Shown here: piece after piece, positions 37,679-47,370 of the stretch
How positions within the stretch are numbered: the stretch's first letter is position 1
How the letters are laid out: every line of letters begins with the position of its first letter
Assembly (NCBI RefSeq): GCF_034047335.1
Contig: NZ_CP139137.1
Span: forward strand, 4,092,001-4,156,000
Source of the DNA: Chryseobacterium sp. JJR-5R
Lineage (GTDB): Bacteria; Bacteroidota; Bacteroidia; Flavobacteriales; Weeksellaceae
Length of the DNA stretch: 64,000 bases
Reading direction: 5' to 3'
Made by a program: the position numbers and the translations under genes
Notes under the pieces: model-generated
What the model was told of the DNA's origin: nothing
Seen by the model: the letters and a program-made list of their open reading frames with translations, nothing else
The model's database searches: none

Positions 37679-39037
37679 TTATACGACTCCCTGAGCTAAC
37701 ATAGCTTCTGCAACTTTCACGAATCCGGCGATATTGGCGCCCTTTACATAGTTTACATAACCATCCTCCTCTTTTCCGTAGTCCCTGCACGCTTTGTGAA
37801 TCCCGATCATGATCTCTTTCAGCCTTGCATCCACTTCTTCGGAAGTCCAGTTCAGACGGATGGAATTTTGCGTCATTTCCAGCCCTGAAGTGGCAACACC
37901 ACCCGCATTGGAAGCTTTCCCCGGAGAGAATAATACTTTGTTATCCAGGAAATAATTGATGGCATCTAATGTCGAAGGCATATTGGCAGCTTCCGTTACA
38001 CAAAGGCATCCGTTTTCTACCAGTAATTTAGCATCTTCAAGATCCAGCTCATTCTGGGTAGCAGAAGGGATGGCCACATCACATTTTACTTCCCAAGGGC
38101 GTTTTCCTGCATAAAATACTGCAGAAGGATATTTTTTAGCATAATCTTCTGCTCTGTTGTTTCCTGAAGATCTCAGCTCCAGTAAATAATCGATCTTTTC
38201 TCCATCGATGCCGTCTTTATCATAAATATAGCCGTCAGGTCCGGAAATCGTTACTACTTTTCCTCCAAGTTCAGATATCTTCTTGATAACCCCCCAGGCC
38301 ACGTTTCCGAAACCTGATACCGTTACGGTTTTATCTTTAAAAGTCTGCCCGATGGTTTTAAGCATCTGCTCGGCGAAATATACCACTCCGTACCCTGTAG
38401 CTTCAGGACGGATAAGTGAGCCTCCATAAGCAAGACCTTTCCCGGTAAGAACGCCTGTAAATTCATTTCTGATCTTCTTGTACTGGCCGAATAAATATCC
38501 GATTTCTCTTGCTCCCACACCGATGTCTCCCGCAGGAACGTCGGTTTCAGGACCGATGTGCTTGCACAGTTCTGTCATAAAAGCCTGGCAGAAACGCATT
38601 ACTTCCATATCGGATTTCCCCTGCGGATCAAAGTCTGAACCTCCTTTTCCACCTCCCATCGGAAGTGTGGTCAAGGAATTTTTAAATACCTGTTCAAAAG
38701 CCAGGAACTTCAGTACCGAAAGGTTCACGGTAGGATGGAAACGGATTCCTCCTTTATAAGGCCCGATGGCAGAGTTCATCTGAATTCTGAAGCCTCTGTT
38801 TACCTGGATCTCGCCTTTATCATCAACCCATGGAACTCTGAAGATGATAATTCTTTCAGCTTCCGCCATTCTTTCAAGAAGTTTCATTCCCGTGTATTCC
38901 TTTTTGGTCATAATAAATGGAATTACGGTAACAGCAACTTCTTTTACGGCTTGTAAAAACTCGGGCTCATTAGGGTTTTTCGCCTCAATTTTTGCTATAA
39001 ATTCTTGGATTTTCTGGTCAATATTATATTGTTCCAT
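37679..39037 (-). CDS. gdhA: NADP-type glutamate dehydrogenase
   Basis: 452 residues, standard for the hexameric small glutamate dehydrogenases. It catalyses reductive amination of 2-oxoglutarate with ammonia to glutamate. Seen: the active-site region GPYKGGIRFHP, PMGGGKGGSDFDP with the catalytic Lys, VPAGDIGVGAREIGYLFGQY, and the Rossmann motif SGFGNVAWG. Glutamate dehydrogenase is a central nitrogen-assimilation enzyme in Bacteroidota. It is a single-gene unit with two downstream hairpins. NADP specificity is inferred from the family, not proven. Confidence 0.96.
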   Translation of the reverse strand: MEQYNIDQKIQEFIAKIEAKNPNEPEFLQAVKEVAVTVIPFIMTKKEYTGMKLLERMAEAERIIIFRVPWVDDKGEIQVNRGFRIQMNSAIGPYKGGIRFHPTVNLSVLKFLAFEQVFKNSLTTLPMGGGKGGSDFDPQGKSDMEVMRFCQAFMTELCKHIGPETDVPAGDIGVGAREIGYLFGQYKKIRNEFTGVLTGKGLAYGGSLIRPEATGYGVVYFAEQMLKTIGQTFKDKTVTVSGFGNVAWGVIKKISELGGKVVTISGPDGYIYDKDGIDGEKIDYLLELRSSGNNRAEDYAKKYPSAVFYAGKRPWEVKCDVAIPSATQNELDLEDAKLLVENGCLCVTEAANMPSTLDAINYFLDNKVLFSPGKASNAGGVATSGLEMTQNSIRLNWTSEEVDARLKEIMIGIHKACRDYGKEEDGYVNYVKGANIAGFVKVAEAMLAQGVV

Positions 39038-39227
39038 ATATTAGGGTTGAATATTATTGTCAACAAATTTAATTTTTTTTTCAAGATTCACAACACCTTA
39101 ATTAATGATTGTTGAAAGTTTAATAAAATAAACACTTAATATTATTAAATCAATAATTTACTCATTTATATTATTAAAAATTAAATGTTATATGTAAAAT
39201 AATGCAATATTAAGAAATCATTAATTG

Positions 39228-40352
39228 TCACAGGACTATAAATTGCCTCCCTGAAAGTGATTTTACTTTCCCCAAAAGTTCCAATTCTAAAATTACCGGT
39301 AAAATTTTATGGGAAGAGAGACTGATTTTCTCAATCATATCATCCAGGGAAATCTTCGGATGGTCTGAAATTACAGATAATATTAATTCCTGGCTTTCAG
39401 TTAACCGGACTGCCACTTCACTTCTGGTAAACAGGTCTCCGGTTTTCGCCTCCGCTTTATTAAGTCTCAGGTTGTCTACAAGATCTTTAACTGTGGAAAT
39501 TGCTGCCGCCTTATTCTGATAAATCAGATGGTTGCATCCCTGGCTCTGCCTGTCTGTAATTTTTCCCGGGAGTGCAAAAACTTCCCGGTTATATTGGTTG
39601 GCGAATGTGGCGGTACTGATTGATCCGCCCCCGAAAGCGGTTTCCACCACAATGGTAGCCGGTGAAATCCCGGCAACCACCCTGTTTCTCTGAATGAAGT
39701 TTTCCCGGTCCGGCTTCCGAGACGAATTGAACTCCGTCAGTAAAGCTCCGCCTTCCTGCAGGATCTTTTCAGACAGCTTCCTGTTTTTAGCCGGATACAA
39801 CAGGTGAAAGCCGTGAGCCAGCACTGCTACAGTAGGAATATTCCGCAGGATAGACTGTTCGTGGACTTCCTTGTCAACTCCTAAAGCCAGGCCGCTCACT
39901 GAAATGTAACGGCAGGATTGTGTTTCTTCAAAAAAATCCTGAATGAAGCGGCTTCCGTAGGAGGTCATATTCCGGGTCCCGACAATACTTACTTTTTCTT
40001 TACGGTCATCAAAATTTCCTTTCTGGTAAAGAATAACCGGGGCATCATCGCATTCGTTTAAAAGCTGCGGAAGCCCGTTCAGGTGCCTGAGATTAATTTT
40101 TATACCGTTCTGTTCGCAGAACCTGAGTTCTTCTTCAGCAAACTTCAGGTGTTCAGGATTTCCGATATCCGCAATAAGCTTTTTGCCGAAACCGTCAAGT
40201 TTTTTATATTCTTTCGGTGTTAGTTCCCAGGCAGGTTTGGCGCCCCCGAAAGTACGGACAAGTTTGTAAAAATTAATATCACCGATAAAGGCACATTGGC
40301 GTAAAGCAATGGCATAAAGATGTTCTTCAGAGTACATTTGTGCTGTTTTCAC
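39228..40352 (-). CDS. dprA: DNA-processing protein DprA
   Basis: 374 residues. The Rossmann-like core is visible (VSIVGTRNMTSYG, VSGLALGVD, GFHLLYPAKNRKL, REVFALPG). A C-terminal winged-helix-like segment follows (LTESQELILSVISDHPKISL). DprA loads RecA onto incoming single-stranded DNA during natural transformation. It lies 19 bp after the rhomboid gene, in the same direction. Start ATG 40352 or 40337 (MYSEEH). Confidence 0.93.
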   Translation of the reverse strand: MKTAQMYSEEHLYAIALRQCAFIGDINFYKLVRTFGGAKPAWELTPKEYKKLDGFGKKLIADIGNPEHLKFAEEELRFCEQNGIKINLRHLNGLPQLLNECDDAPVILYQKGNFDDRKEKVSIVGTRNMTSYGSRFIQDFFEETQSCRYISVSGLALGVDKEVHEQSILRNIPTVAVLAHGFHLLYPAKNRKLSEKILQEGGALLTEFNSSRKPDRENFIQRNRVVAGISPATIVVETAFGGGSISTATFANQYNREVFALPGKITDRQSQGCNHLIYQNKAAAISTVKDLVDNLRLNKAEAKTGDLFTRSEVAVRLTESQELILSVISDHPKISLDDMIEKISLSSHKILPVILELELLGKVKSLSGRQFIVL

Positions 40353-40371
40353 AAATGTAGGAAATTCTCTT

Positions 40372-41142
40372 TTATTTTCCCCTTAATTCATCCAGGCGGT
40401 CCCAGATATCGTCTTTTTTCTTATAAGGCATCTCAAGGAAGTCATCAGGATGATTTTCTTTGTATTCCTGCCACAGCTTATCATCTTTTTCACTGTAATA
40501 ATTCGGGAATTCCCAGATGTATCTCTTCTTTTTATCCCCTATCCTTCTAAACATAAAGGCAAGGGTAACGCCTACCACGGCGCCGGCAAGGTGTGCCTGC
40601 CAGGAAATCTTGCTGGGCTCTTCAAGATTGCTGAACAGTTCCTCCGGCAGCATTCCCCAAATCAGGCTTCCGTAATACAGAACGACCAACAGGGAAATGG
40701 TCAGCAGCGTCATATTCCATTTGAAAATACCGCTGAAAAACAGGAAAAAAGCCAGTACATACACTACGCCGCTCGCACCGATGGTACAGGTATAAAGGTA
40801 ATTTCCCGTCATGATATCAATCGGGGGCAAGAGCCAGACCAGCAATCCTGTGGCCACCCATCCTATAATGAAAACCTTATTTGCCACCAGAGGATAAAAC
40901 TGATACAGCAGGAACATCAGTGCCGCGATAGGAATAGAATTCCCTACAATATGGTCTATATTCCCGTGCAGGAGCGGAGCCGTAACGATCCCGAGCAGGC
41001 CTTCCGGCAGGAGCGGGATAATGGCTCCGAAGCAACTTCCAAAAAAGCCGTGCAGCTGCAGGAAATAACCTGACCACATGACCATAAGCATCAGCAAAGG
41101 ATTGACAATCGCCTTTTTGGAAATTACATTGTTTTTTAACAT
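40372..41142 (-). CDS. Rhomboid-family intramembrane serine protease
   Basis: 256 residues, about six helices. Catalytic features: HIVGNSIP (the H-x3-N loop), the Ser in TIGASGVVY, and the His in WQAHLAGAVVG. The C-terminal tail is soluble and charged. Substrates are unknown. It is followed by dprA after 19 bp, a likely two-gene operon. Confidence 0.9.
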   Translation of the reverse strand: MLKNNVISKKAIVNPLLMLMVMWSGYFLQLHGFFGSCFGAIIPLLPEGLLGIVTAPLLHGNIDHIVGNSIPIAALMFLLYQFYPLVANKVFIIGWVATGLLVWLLPPIDIMTGNYLYTCTIGASGVVYVLAFFLFFSGIFKWNMTLLTISLLVVLYYGSLIWGMLPEELFSNLEEPSKISWQAHLAGAVVGVTLAFMFRRIGDKKKRYIWEFPNYYSEKDDKLWQEYKENHPDDFLEMPYKKKDDIWDRLDELRGK

Positions 41143-41397
41143 ACCGTTTCTACGTCAAATGAAAAGCCAATGATCAATTTCGGAAAATTTGTCGATGAAT
41201 TATTTTGTTTCAAAACTGTTTCAGCCAAAAAGTAATGATTTTTACTTCTCTATGCTTTTCCTATATTGTTTTGTCATTAAAATCTTCAAAAACAACCGAA
41301 TTTAACAGAGAATAATGTTCTGCTCTGCAAAATACTGAACCGCTGAGCCCTAAACGATCAAATTTATATTTATACTTTTGTACAGAATTTTTGTGAA

Positions 41398-42339
41398 ATG
41401 AAATCATTAATAATGAATAAGTTTTTATTACTGCTTACATTTTCTTCAGGCTTTTTTGCCAGCGCACAGGAAGAAATAAAAAAAGATTCCATCGTTACCG
41501 ACACGATAAAAAGCTGGTCGGTTCTAGGAAAACAGTCTTTAATGATCAACCAGGCGGCCTTTTCAAACTGGGTTGGCGGAGGCGCAAATAACGTGGGCTG
41601 GCTCTTGGGGGTTGATTATAACATTACCTATGAAAAAGGCAAGGACCTGTGGGAAAATCTTATTCTATTAAATTACGGGCAGAATGACACTAAAGGGCTG
41701 GGGATCAGGAAAACCCAGGATGTCATCAATGTTTCCACCAATTACGGCAGAAAGGTTTCAGACAGCTGGTATCTTTCCGTAGGGGCAGGCGTCCAGTCTC
41801 AGTTTACAGTGGGATATGAAGACGGCAACAATCCTGCAGCGAAGAAAATCTCCAATTTTATGGCCCCCGGCTATCTGAATCTCGGGATGGGGATCACTTA
41901 CAGGCCCAGTGACAATGTAAATGTGACCCTGCGCCCCAGCAACGCGAGATGGACTCTGGTTTTAGACAAAGAGCTGCAGACCGCGGGAACGTACGGCTTA
42001 AAAGCTGACGGCGATAATTCTCTGCTGCAGTTCGGTTTTTTAGGAACGGCTCTGTACAAATTCAAGCTGATGGAAAACATCCATGTTACCAATACGGCTT
42101 CCGTTTTCTCCAACTACCTGAACCATCCCGAAAGGCTGGTTCTGTCATACGGCATGATCTTAAACCTGAAAGTGAATAAATTTATCTCTTCCAACATTAC
42201 GGTTGACCTTATGTATGACCATAACCAGATTAAAAGGACGCAGCTGAAACAGACGCTCGGGGTCGGGTTTTCCTATCTGCTGGATAACGGCGTAAAAAGG
42301 TCTGACAGGAAAGACAGCCAGTGGTGGATTAAAAAATAG
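41398..42339 (+). CDS. DUF3078 outer-membrane-type beta-barrel protein
   Basis: 313 residues. The signal peptide ends GFFASAQ. The mature part alternates aromatic and polar strands (WSVLGKQSLMINQAAFSNWV, GVDYNITYEKGKDLWENLIL) as in the DUF3078 family, thought to form an outer-membrane barrel. It ends in SQWWIKK. A TACTTTTG -7 box (41373-41380) precedes it. Function is unknown. Confidence 0.85.
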   Translation: MKSLIMNKFLLLLTFSSGFFASAQEEIKKDSIVTDTIKSWSVLGKQSLMINQAAFSNWVGGGANNVGWLLGVDYNITYEKGKDLWENLILLNYGQNDTKGLGIRKTQDVINVSTNYGRKVSDSWYLSVGAGVQSQFTVGYEDGNNPAAKKISNFMAPGYLNLGMGITYRPSDNVNVTLRPSNARWTLVLDKELQTAGTYGLKADGDNSLLQFGFLGTALYKFKLMENIHVTNTASVFSNYLNHPERLVLSYGMILNLKVNKFISSNITVDLMYDHNQIKRTQLKQTLGVGFSYLLDNGVKRSDRKDSQWWIKK

Positions 42340-42519
42340 CGGACCGCATAAGAATTCTGAAAATATTTAATATGCCAGGCTTCTTTATCACCTGTACGGA
42401 ATTTTCGGTATGAAAATTACTGTAAATTTCATTATTTTAATACATTTGCCTGTAACAGGAACAGGTGCCTGTAATATCAGGATCAGGATCAATATAAAAT
42501 CAAACATCTAATTAATATC

Positions 42520-42867
42520 ATGATTATAAAACCAGAAATCTCATGGGCAGATTTTGAAAAGATAGACATCAGGTGCGGAACTGTTGTTGCTGTAAAAGAT
42601 TTTGAAAAAGCCAGAAACCCGTCTTATCAGCTGGAAATAGACTTCGGAGGCCTGGGTATTAAAAAATCTTCTGCCCAGATTACTTCACTGTACAGCAAAG
42701 AAGACCTGATCGGAAAGCAGATCCTGGCTGTTGTCAATTTTCCCAGGAAACAGATCGCTAACTTTTTCAGTGAATGCCTGGTGCTGGGAGTTTATGGCGA
42801 AGATAAAGCAGAGGTTACGCTCCTGATGCCCTCTCTCCCTGCAAAGAACGGAATGCCGGTCGGTTAG
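42520..42867 (+). CDS. csaA: tRNA-binding-domain protein, CsaA-like
   Basis: 115 residues forming one OB-fold EMAP/tRNA-binding domain: FEKIDIRCGTVVAVKDFEKA, then KSSAQITSLY and VVNFPRKQIANFFSECLVLG. CsaA was described as a secretion-linked chaperone and binds tRNA-like structures. The length is typical. It lies before an exonuclease gene. Confidence 0.9.
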   Translation: MIIKPEISWADFEKIDIRCGTVVAVKDFEKARNPSYQLEIDFGGLGIKKSSAQITSLYSKEDLIGKQILAVVNFPRKQIANFFSECLVLGVYGEDKAEVTLLMPSLPAKNGMPVG

Positions 42868-42929
42868 TTCCAGTCTCACTTGAAGCTACTCACCATTTTT
42901 CAGCTCAATTCATCAAAAAAATAAAACCA

Positions 42930-43634
42930 ATGATACAGAATATTCCCTTAGAAAGAATCTTATTCCTTGATATCGAAACCGTTCCGGGCTTTGGGTCCTG
43001 GGAACATTTATCAGAAACAGAGCAGATGCTCTGGGAAAAAAAAACCAGGTTCCAGAGAAAAGATGAGAGCACGGCAGAGGAATTTTATACGGAAAAAGCC
43101 GGTATCATGGCTGAGTTCGGAAAGATCATCTGCATTACGATCGGAATGATTGAAAAAAATGACACGTTAAAAATAAAAAGTTTTGCCGATGATGATGAGA
43201 AGAAACTGCTTTTGGAATTCGGTGAGATTTTTAACAGTCCGCGGCTCCGGGATGTGATCCTCTGTGCTCATAATGGAAAAGAGTTTGATTTCCCTTGGAT
43301 TGCCAGGCGGTTTTTAATTAACGGCACAATGCCTCCCGTACCGTTTCAGATGTTTGGCAAAAAGCCCTGGGAAATCCCCCATCTTGATACCATGGAACTG
43401 TGGAAATTCGGGGATTATAAAAGCTTTGTATCCCTTGAACTGCTGGCCCATCTTTTCGGGATTCCCACTCCCAAGGATGACATTGACGGATCAATGGTTT
43501 CATCAATTTACTACATAGAGAAAGACTTGCAGCGAATTGTTGACTATTGTGAAAAAGATGTGTTAACTTTGGCAAACATTTTCCGGCGCATGCGTCAGGA
43601 AGATTTGTTGAAAAGGTATATCAATTTAGATTAA
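42930..43634 (+). CDS. 3'-5' exonuclease of the DNA polymerase B-like DnaQ superfamily
   Basis: 234 residues. Catalytic acids: ILFLDIETVPGFGSW (D-x-E), LCAHNGKEFDFPWIARRF (Exo II) and YCEKDVLTLANIF (Exo III). This is a stand-alone predicted 3'-5' exonuclease, like those widely found in Bacteroidota. It lies 3 bp before the DUF59 gene, likely cotranscribed. Confidence 0.88.
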   Translation: MIQNIPLERILFLDIETVPGFGSWEHLSETEQMLWEKKTRFQRKDESTAEEFYTEKAGIMAEFGKIICITIGMIEKNDTLKIKSFADDDEKKLLLEFGEIFNSPRLRDVILCAHNGKEFDFPWIARRFLINGTMPPVPFQMFGKKPWEIPHLDTMELWKFGDYKSFVSLELLAHLFGIPTPKDDIDGSMVSSIYYIEKDLQRIVDYCEKDVLTLANIFRRMRQEDLLKRYINLD

Positions 43635-43637
43635 AAA

Positions 43638-43964
43638 ATGAAATTTACAGACGATCAGATTGCCGACATTGGTGAAGAAATCATCAAGGTCATGAAAACC
43701 GTGTACGACCCTGAAATTCCGGTAGATATTTACGAACTGGGACTGGTTTATGATGTTCAGATCTCCGACGATGCGGATGTTAAAATCATAATGACCTTAA
43801 CGAGTCCTAACTGTCCCGTTGCAGAGAGTCTTCCGCAGGAGGTAAAGGACAAAGTGAAAGAAGTAGAAAATGTGAAAGAAGTAGATTTGGAACTTACTTT
43901 CGAACCAACCTGGAACAAAGACATGATGAGCGAAGAAGCGAAGTTTGAATTGGGAATGCTTTAA
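43638..43964 (+). CDS. DUF59 (MIP18/SufT-like) Fe-S assembly protein
   Basis: 108 residues. TVYDPEIPVDIYELGLVYDV and TLTSPNCPVAESLP (the conserved Cys) define the DUF59 family, to which SufT and PaaD belong. The family takes part in maturing Fe-S proteins. There is only 3 bp between it and the exonuclease gene. It ends before a bidirectional terminator. Confidence 0.9.
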   Translation: MKFTDDQIADIGEEIIKVMKTVYDPEIPVDIYELGLVYDVQISDDADVKIIMTLTSPNCPVAESLPQEVKDKVKEVENVKEVDLELTFEPTWNKDMMSEEAKFELGML

Positions 43965-43981
43965 ATTCAGACGTAAAAATA

Positions 43982-44009
43982 AAAAACCGCAGAAATCTCT
44001 GCGGTTTTT
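43982..44009. terminator. Bidirectional terminator
   Basis: AAAAACCGCAGA and TCTGCGGTTTTT form a stem with T runs on both strands between the convergent DUF59 and OsmC genes. Confidence 0.88.
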
Positions 44010-44411
44010 CTATTGATAAATAAAAATCATGGTCTGTACCAAATCCGGATGAAGGCTTCTTGAAACCGGGCAGTTATGAACAGTCTCTTCGATAAACGCC
44101 TTTTCTGCATCTGAAAACGAACCCGGAAACGTAAAATTACAAACAATCTCACCAATCCTTCTCGGCTCAGTTTTCATAATTTTCTGCAGCGTGCAGTACG
44201 CCCCGTCGATATCTATATTTCTGTCTTTGCCCAGAATGGCAACCGTAGTCAGTGCACATTCTGCCAGCGAGGCTGCACATAAATCCGTAGGTGAGAACTT
44301 CTCTCCTTTCCCGTGATTGTCTGTTGGCGCGTCACTCTCAATGACTGTTCCGGACTGTAAATGTTCTGCCGAACATCTTAGTCCGCCTAGGTATGTTATT
44401 TTTGATGTCAT
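44010..44411 (-). CDS. OsmC-family peroxiredoxin-like protein
   Basis: 133 residues. Two conserved cysteines are seen, in LAECALTTVAIL and in HNCPVSRSLHPD, the OsmC/Ohr pattern for reduction of organic peroxides. It is 28 bp after the HMG-CoA lyase gene and likely shares its transcript. Confidence 0.9.
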   Translation of the reverse strand: MTSKITYLGGLRCSAEHLQSGTVIESDAPTDNHGKGEKFSPTDLCAASLAECALTTVAILGKDRNIDIDGAYCTLQKIMKTEPRRIGEIVCNFTFPGSFSDAEKAFIEETVHNCPVSRSLHPDLVQTMIFIYQ

Positions 44412-44439
44412 ACTATTTAAATTTTAAAAGGGCCTGTCT

Positions 44440-45288
44440 TTAAAAATGAAAGATATCTTTTGCTTTATTGTAAGAACTTTCAAAGTGTAACAGATTCAAT
44501 TTGTGTTCCGCTTTTTCTACACTCATAAAATTAATCACCTGTTCCGTAGGCATATTTCCAACCAGGTCATCTTTTGCCATCGGGCAGCCTCCGATACCTT
44601 TGATCGCACTGTCAAACCTTGTACAGCCCTGGTCATACGCTGCCTTTAGTTTGGAATAAGAATCTTCATAGCGGTTATGGAAATGCCCGCCGAAGTTAAT
44701 ATCAGGATATTTTGAAGGTATTTTCTCAAACAGAAGAGCAATGCTTTCCGGTGTGGCAACACCCGTGGTATCAGACAGTAAAATATCTTTAACGCCTATT
44801 TCTGAAAACCGTTGCGCCCAGAAATCCACATCTTCCCATTTCCACATTTCACCGTACGGGTTCCCGAATGCCATTGAAAAGTAGATATTCAGCTGCCGCC
44901 CTTCCCGTTTCACGAGTTCCAGCATTTTTACCGTCTCCCCAAAAGCTTCCTCCTGGCTTTTATTGGTATTCCTATGCTGAAACGTTTCGGAAATGGAGAA
45001 CGGAAAGCCGATCATATCCACCGACTGGTGCTTCAGCGCTTTCTCCGCTCCTCTGTAATTGGCTACAATGGCAGAAACTTTTGTATTGGAACGTGATTTA
45101 TCTATATTTTCGGCTACTTCAGCAGAATCAGCCATCTGGGGAATTGCTTTGGGAGATACGAAGCTCAGGCAATCCAGGACATCAAAACCGACATCCATTA
45201 AAGAATTGATGTAGTCTATTTTTTGATCGGTAGGGATAAATTCTCCCCAGCCCTGCATGGCATCTCGCGGACATTCAGTAAGAAACAT
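44440..45288 (-). CDS. mvaB: Hydroxymethylglutaryl-CoA lyase
   Basis: 282 residues, cleaving HMG-CoA to acetyl-CoA and acetoacetate (leucine degradation). HMG-CoA lyase features: ECPRDAMQGW at the start, DVGFDVLDCLSFVSPKAIPQ, the signature AIKGIGGCPMAKDDLVGNMPTE and the DTTG metal loop. The HFHNR motif holds the metal-binding histidines. It is followed by the OsmC gene. A TACCTTTG-type box lies on the minus strand at 45348-45355. Confidence 0.93.
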   Translation of the reverse strand: MFLTECPRDAMQGWGEFIPTDQKIDYINSLMDVGFDVLDCLSFVSPKAIPQMADSAEVAENIDKSRSNTKVSAIVANYRGAEKALKHQSVDMIGFPFSISETFQHRNTNKSQEEAFGETVKMLELVKREGRQLNIYFSMAFGNPYGEMWKWEDVDFWAQRFSEIGVKDILLSDTTGVATPESIALLFEKIPSKYPDINFGGHFHNRYEDSYSKLKAAYDQGCTRFDSAIKGIGGCPMAKDDLVGNMPTEQVINFMSVEKAEHKLNLLHFESSYNKAKDIFHF

Positions 45289-45637
45289 TTTTACTTTTTG
45301 ATTTTTTCAAATATAATAAAACTAAACAATTTAGTTTACGTACTAAGCAAAGGTAACATTATTTTGATTCTCAATCTTTTATATCTTGATTTAAAAATTC
45401 AATACCGGATATAAGATGCCCGATACTTTGTTCCGAATAACAAAATACAGGCAGGGTGTGAAATAATATTAAATAATAAAAATAGAACTGACAGCCCGGC
45501 ATTGAAGTCTGATAAATCCGTTACGGGTCATTTTCCAGATACTTGGAATATAATAAAAAATAAAAACACGCTTCGGCAATCCCGGCGCTATGAACGAATT
45601 ACATTGTATATTTGCATAAAATTTATAAGAATAAATA
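45289..45637. other. 349-bp intergenic region between divergent mvaB and pepT
   Basis: It holds a minus-strand -7 box TACCTTTG (45348-45355) for mvaB and a plus-strand TATATTTG (45607-45614) for pepT, both matching TAnnTTTG. No RNA gene or repeat was recognised. Confidence 0.5.
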
Positions 45638-46885
45638 ATGAGCGCAATAGAATTTAACCCATTGTGGAAAGAAAAACTGCTGAACCGTTTTCTTACCTAT
45701 GTAAAAATATATTCGACCAGCGATGCAGAAAGTGAAACAACTCCTTCTACGGAAAGGCAGTGGGACATCGCCAAATATATGGTTGAAGAATTAAGAACCA
45801 TCGGCCTGGAAGACGTCTCCATTGATGATAACGGTTATATCATGGGCTACGTCCCTTCAAACCTTGAAAATAATGACCGGCCCACGATTGGATTTATTTC
45901 GCATTACGATACTTCTCCGGATTTCAGCGGGGAAAATGTAAAGCCTAAGGTATGGGAAAACTATGACGGGAATGACCTGCTCCTGAATCAGGCCACAGGA
46001 TTTACTTTATCACCTTCAAAATTTGAAAGTTTAAAACAATATACCGGTCAGACCTTAATTACGACAGACGGAAACACGCTTCTCGGAGCTGATGATAAAG
46101 CCGGCTGTGCAGAGATTGTAACCGCTGCAGAATACCTGATTGCCCATCCTGAAATCAAACACGGAAGAATTGCCGTGGGCTTTACGCCTGATGAAGAAAT
46201 CGGAAGAGGCGCGCACAAATTCGATGTTGCTAAATTCGGGGCAGAATTTGCCTATACCATGGACGGAAGTGAAGTGGGAGAACTGGAATATGAAAACTTC
46301 AACGCGGCAGGAGCTGTGGTGAAAATCCACGGTCTGAGTGTTCACCCGGGTTATGCTTACGGAAAAATGGTAAATGCAGCTTTATTGGCTTCTGAATTTG
46401 CCCGGATGCTTCCGGCTGACGAAACTCCGGCCACCACGAAAGGCTTTGACGGATTTTATCATTTAATGGACCTGAATGCTGATATTTCCGAGGCTAAGCT
46501 TCAGTACATCATCCGTGACCACGATGCTGATAAATTTGAAGCAAGAAAAAAATTCATGGAAGAAAAAGTAGCAGAGTTTAATCAGAAACACGGCGAAGGA
46601 ACGGCTGAAGTTGAGATTAAAGAACAGTACCGAAACATGAAGCAGCAGTTTGAAGGAAAGATGCATATCATTGATATTGCTGCAGAAGCGATGAAAGAAG
46701 CAGGAATCGAGCCTAAAATTAAAGCGATCAGAGGAGGAACAGACGGTGCACAGTTATCCTATATGGGACTTCCCTGCCCGAATATTTTTGCCGGCGGAAT
46801 GAATTTCCACGGGCCCTACGAATATGTGGCGCTGGAAAGCATGGAAAAAGCCGTTGCGGTGATCATTAATATTGTTAAAAAATAA
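45638..46885 (+). CDS. pepT: Peptidase T (tripeptide aminopeptidase)
   Basis: 415 residues, the normal M20B length. Metal ligands and catalytic residues are seen: ISHYDTSPDFSG, LLGADDKAGCAEIV, FTPDEEIGRGAH, YTMDGSEVGELEYE and GGTDGAQLSYMGLPCPNIFA. It cleaves N-terminal residues from tripeptides in the cytoplasm. It has its own -7 box (45607-45614) and a terminator. Confidence 0.96.
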   Translation: MSAIEFNPLWKEKLLNRFLTYVKIYSTSDAESETTPSTERQWDIAKYMVEELRTIGLEDVSIDDNGYIMGYVPSNLENNDRPTIGFISHYDTSPDFSGENVKPKVWENYDGNDLLLNQATGFTLSPSKFESLKQYTGQTLITTDGNTLLGADDKAGCAEIVTAAEYLIAHPEIKHGRIAVGFTPDEEIGRGAHKFDVAKFGAEFAYTMDGSEVGELEYENFNAAGAVVKIHGLSVHPGYAYGKMVNAALLASEFARMLPADETPATTKGFDGFYHLMDLNADISEAKLQYIIRDHDADKFEARKKFMEEKVAEFNQKHGEGTAEVEIKEQYRNMKQQFEGKMHIIDIAAEAMKEAGIEPKIKAIRGGTDGAQLSYMGLPCPNIFAGGMNFHGPYEYVALESMEKAVAVIINIVKK

Positions 46886-46922
46886 TGATCAATCATTCGT
46901 CATAAAAGCAACGCATCATATA

Positions 46923-46950
46923 GAAAAGCCCGGTATTTACTGGGCTTTTT
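46923..46950 (+). terminator. Terminator of pepT
   Basis: AAAAGCCC and GGGCTTTT with a short loop and a final T run, 38 bp after the pepT stop. Confidence 0.85.
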
Positions 46951-47048
46951 CATTAATATCAATCAATAGTTAAATTATTCGTTACAATAAAGCTGTTATA
47001 TTGATAATTTTACTATATTCAACATTACAAATCACAAAATTTTAACTT

Positions 47049-47300
47049 ATGAAAAACATCAAAAAACTTTTCAGGAAAGATTTATCTGCCATTCTCGGCG
47101 GAATAGACAGCTGCCACAGCAACGGAGATTCTGCTTATTGCTGGACAGATTGTGAATGTGCTTATGGAAAAGCATGTGAAATGAATGATGACGGAAATCC
47201 AGGTTCCTGCGTTGCGGCAGGAGGCGGCCCGGGCGGTGGCGGTGGCGGCAATTGCCCTCCCGGAGATCTCAGATGTACAGACCAGCCCCAGCCTTATTAA
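47049..47300 (+). CDS. Double-glycine-leader, cysteine-rich small peptide (bacteriocin-like)
   Basis: 83 residues. The leader MKNIKKLFRKDLSAILGG resembles the GG-type leaders of flavobacterial bacteriocin-like peptides (MKNxKKLxRxxLxxIxGG), which are cleaved after GG by a peptidase-containing ABC transporter. The mature part has eight Cys, an acidic DCECAYGKACEMNDDG stretch and a glycine-rich tail (GGGPGGGGGG) ending DLRCTDQPQPY. No transporter gene lies in the window. It has its own terminator. Function (toxin or signal) is unproven. Confidence 0.75.
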   Translation: MKNIKKLFRKDLSAILGGIDSCHSNGDSAYCWTDCECAYGKACEMNDDGNPGSCVAAGGGPGGGGGGNCPPGDLRCTDQPQPY

Positions 47301-47306
47301 AAAATA

Positions 47307-47346
47307 AACCCCTGTCAGCAATTAAATTTTCTGACAGGGGGTTTTT
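47307..47346 (+). terminator. Strong terminator after the GG-leader peptide
   Basis: ACCCCTGTCAG and CTGACAGGGGG form an 11-bp stem followed by TTTTT. It is placed between convergent genes. Confidence 0.88.
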
Positions 47347-47370
47347 GTTTCTTATGATAACTTGTCTATC

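Noticed and set aside
40450..41073. 207-codon frame antisense to the rhomboid protease gene
   Set aside because: The opposite strand has a clear rhomboid protein with catalytic motifs; the antisense frame has no family features and is a codon-bias shadow.
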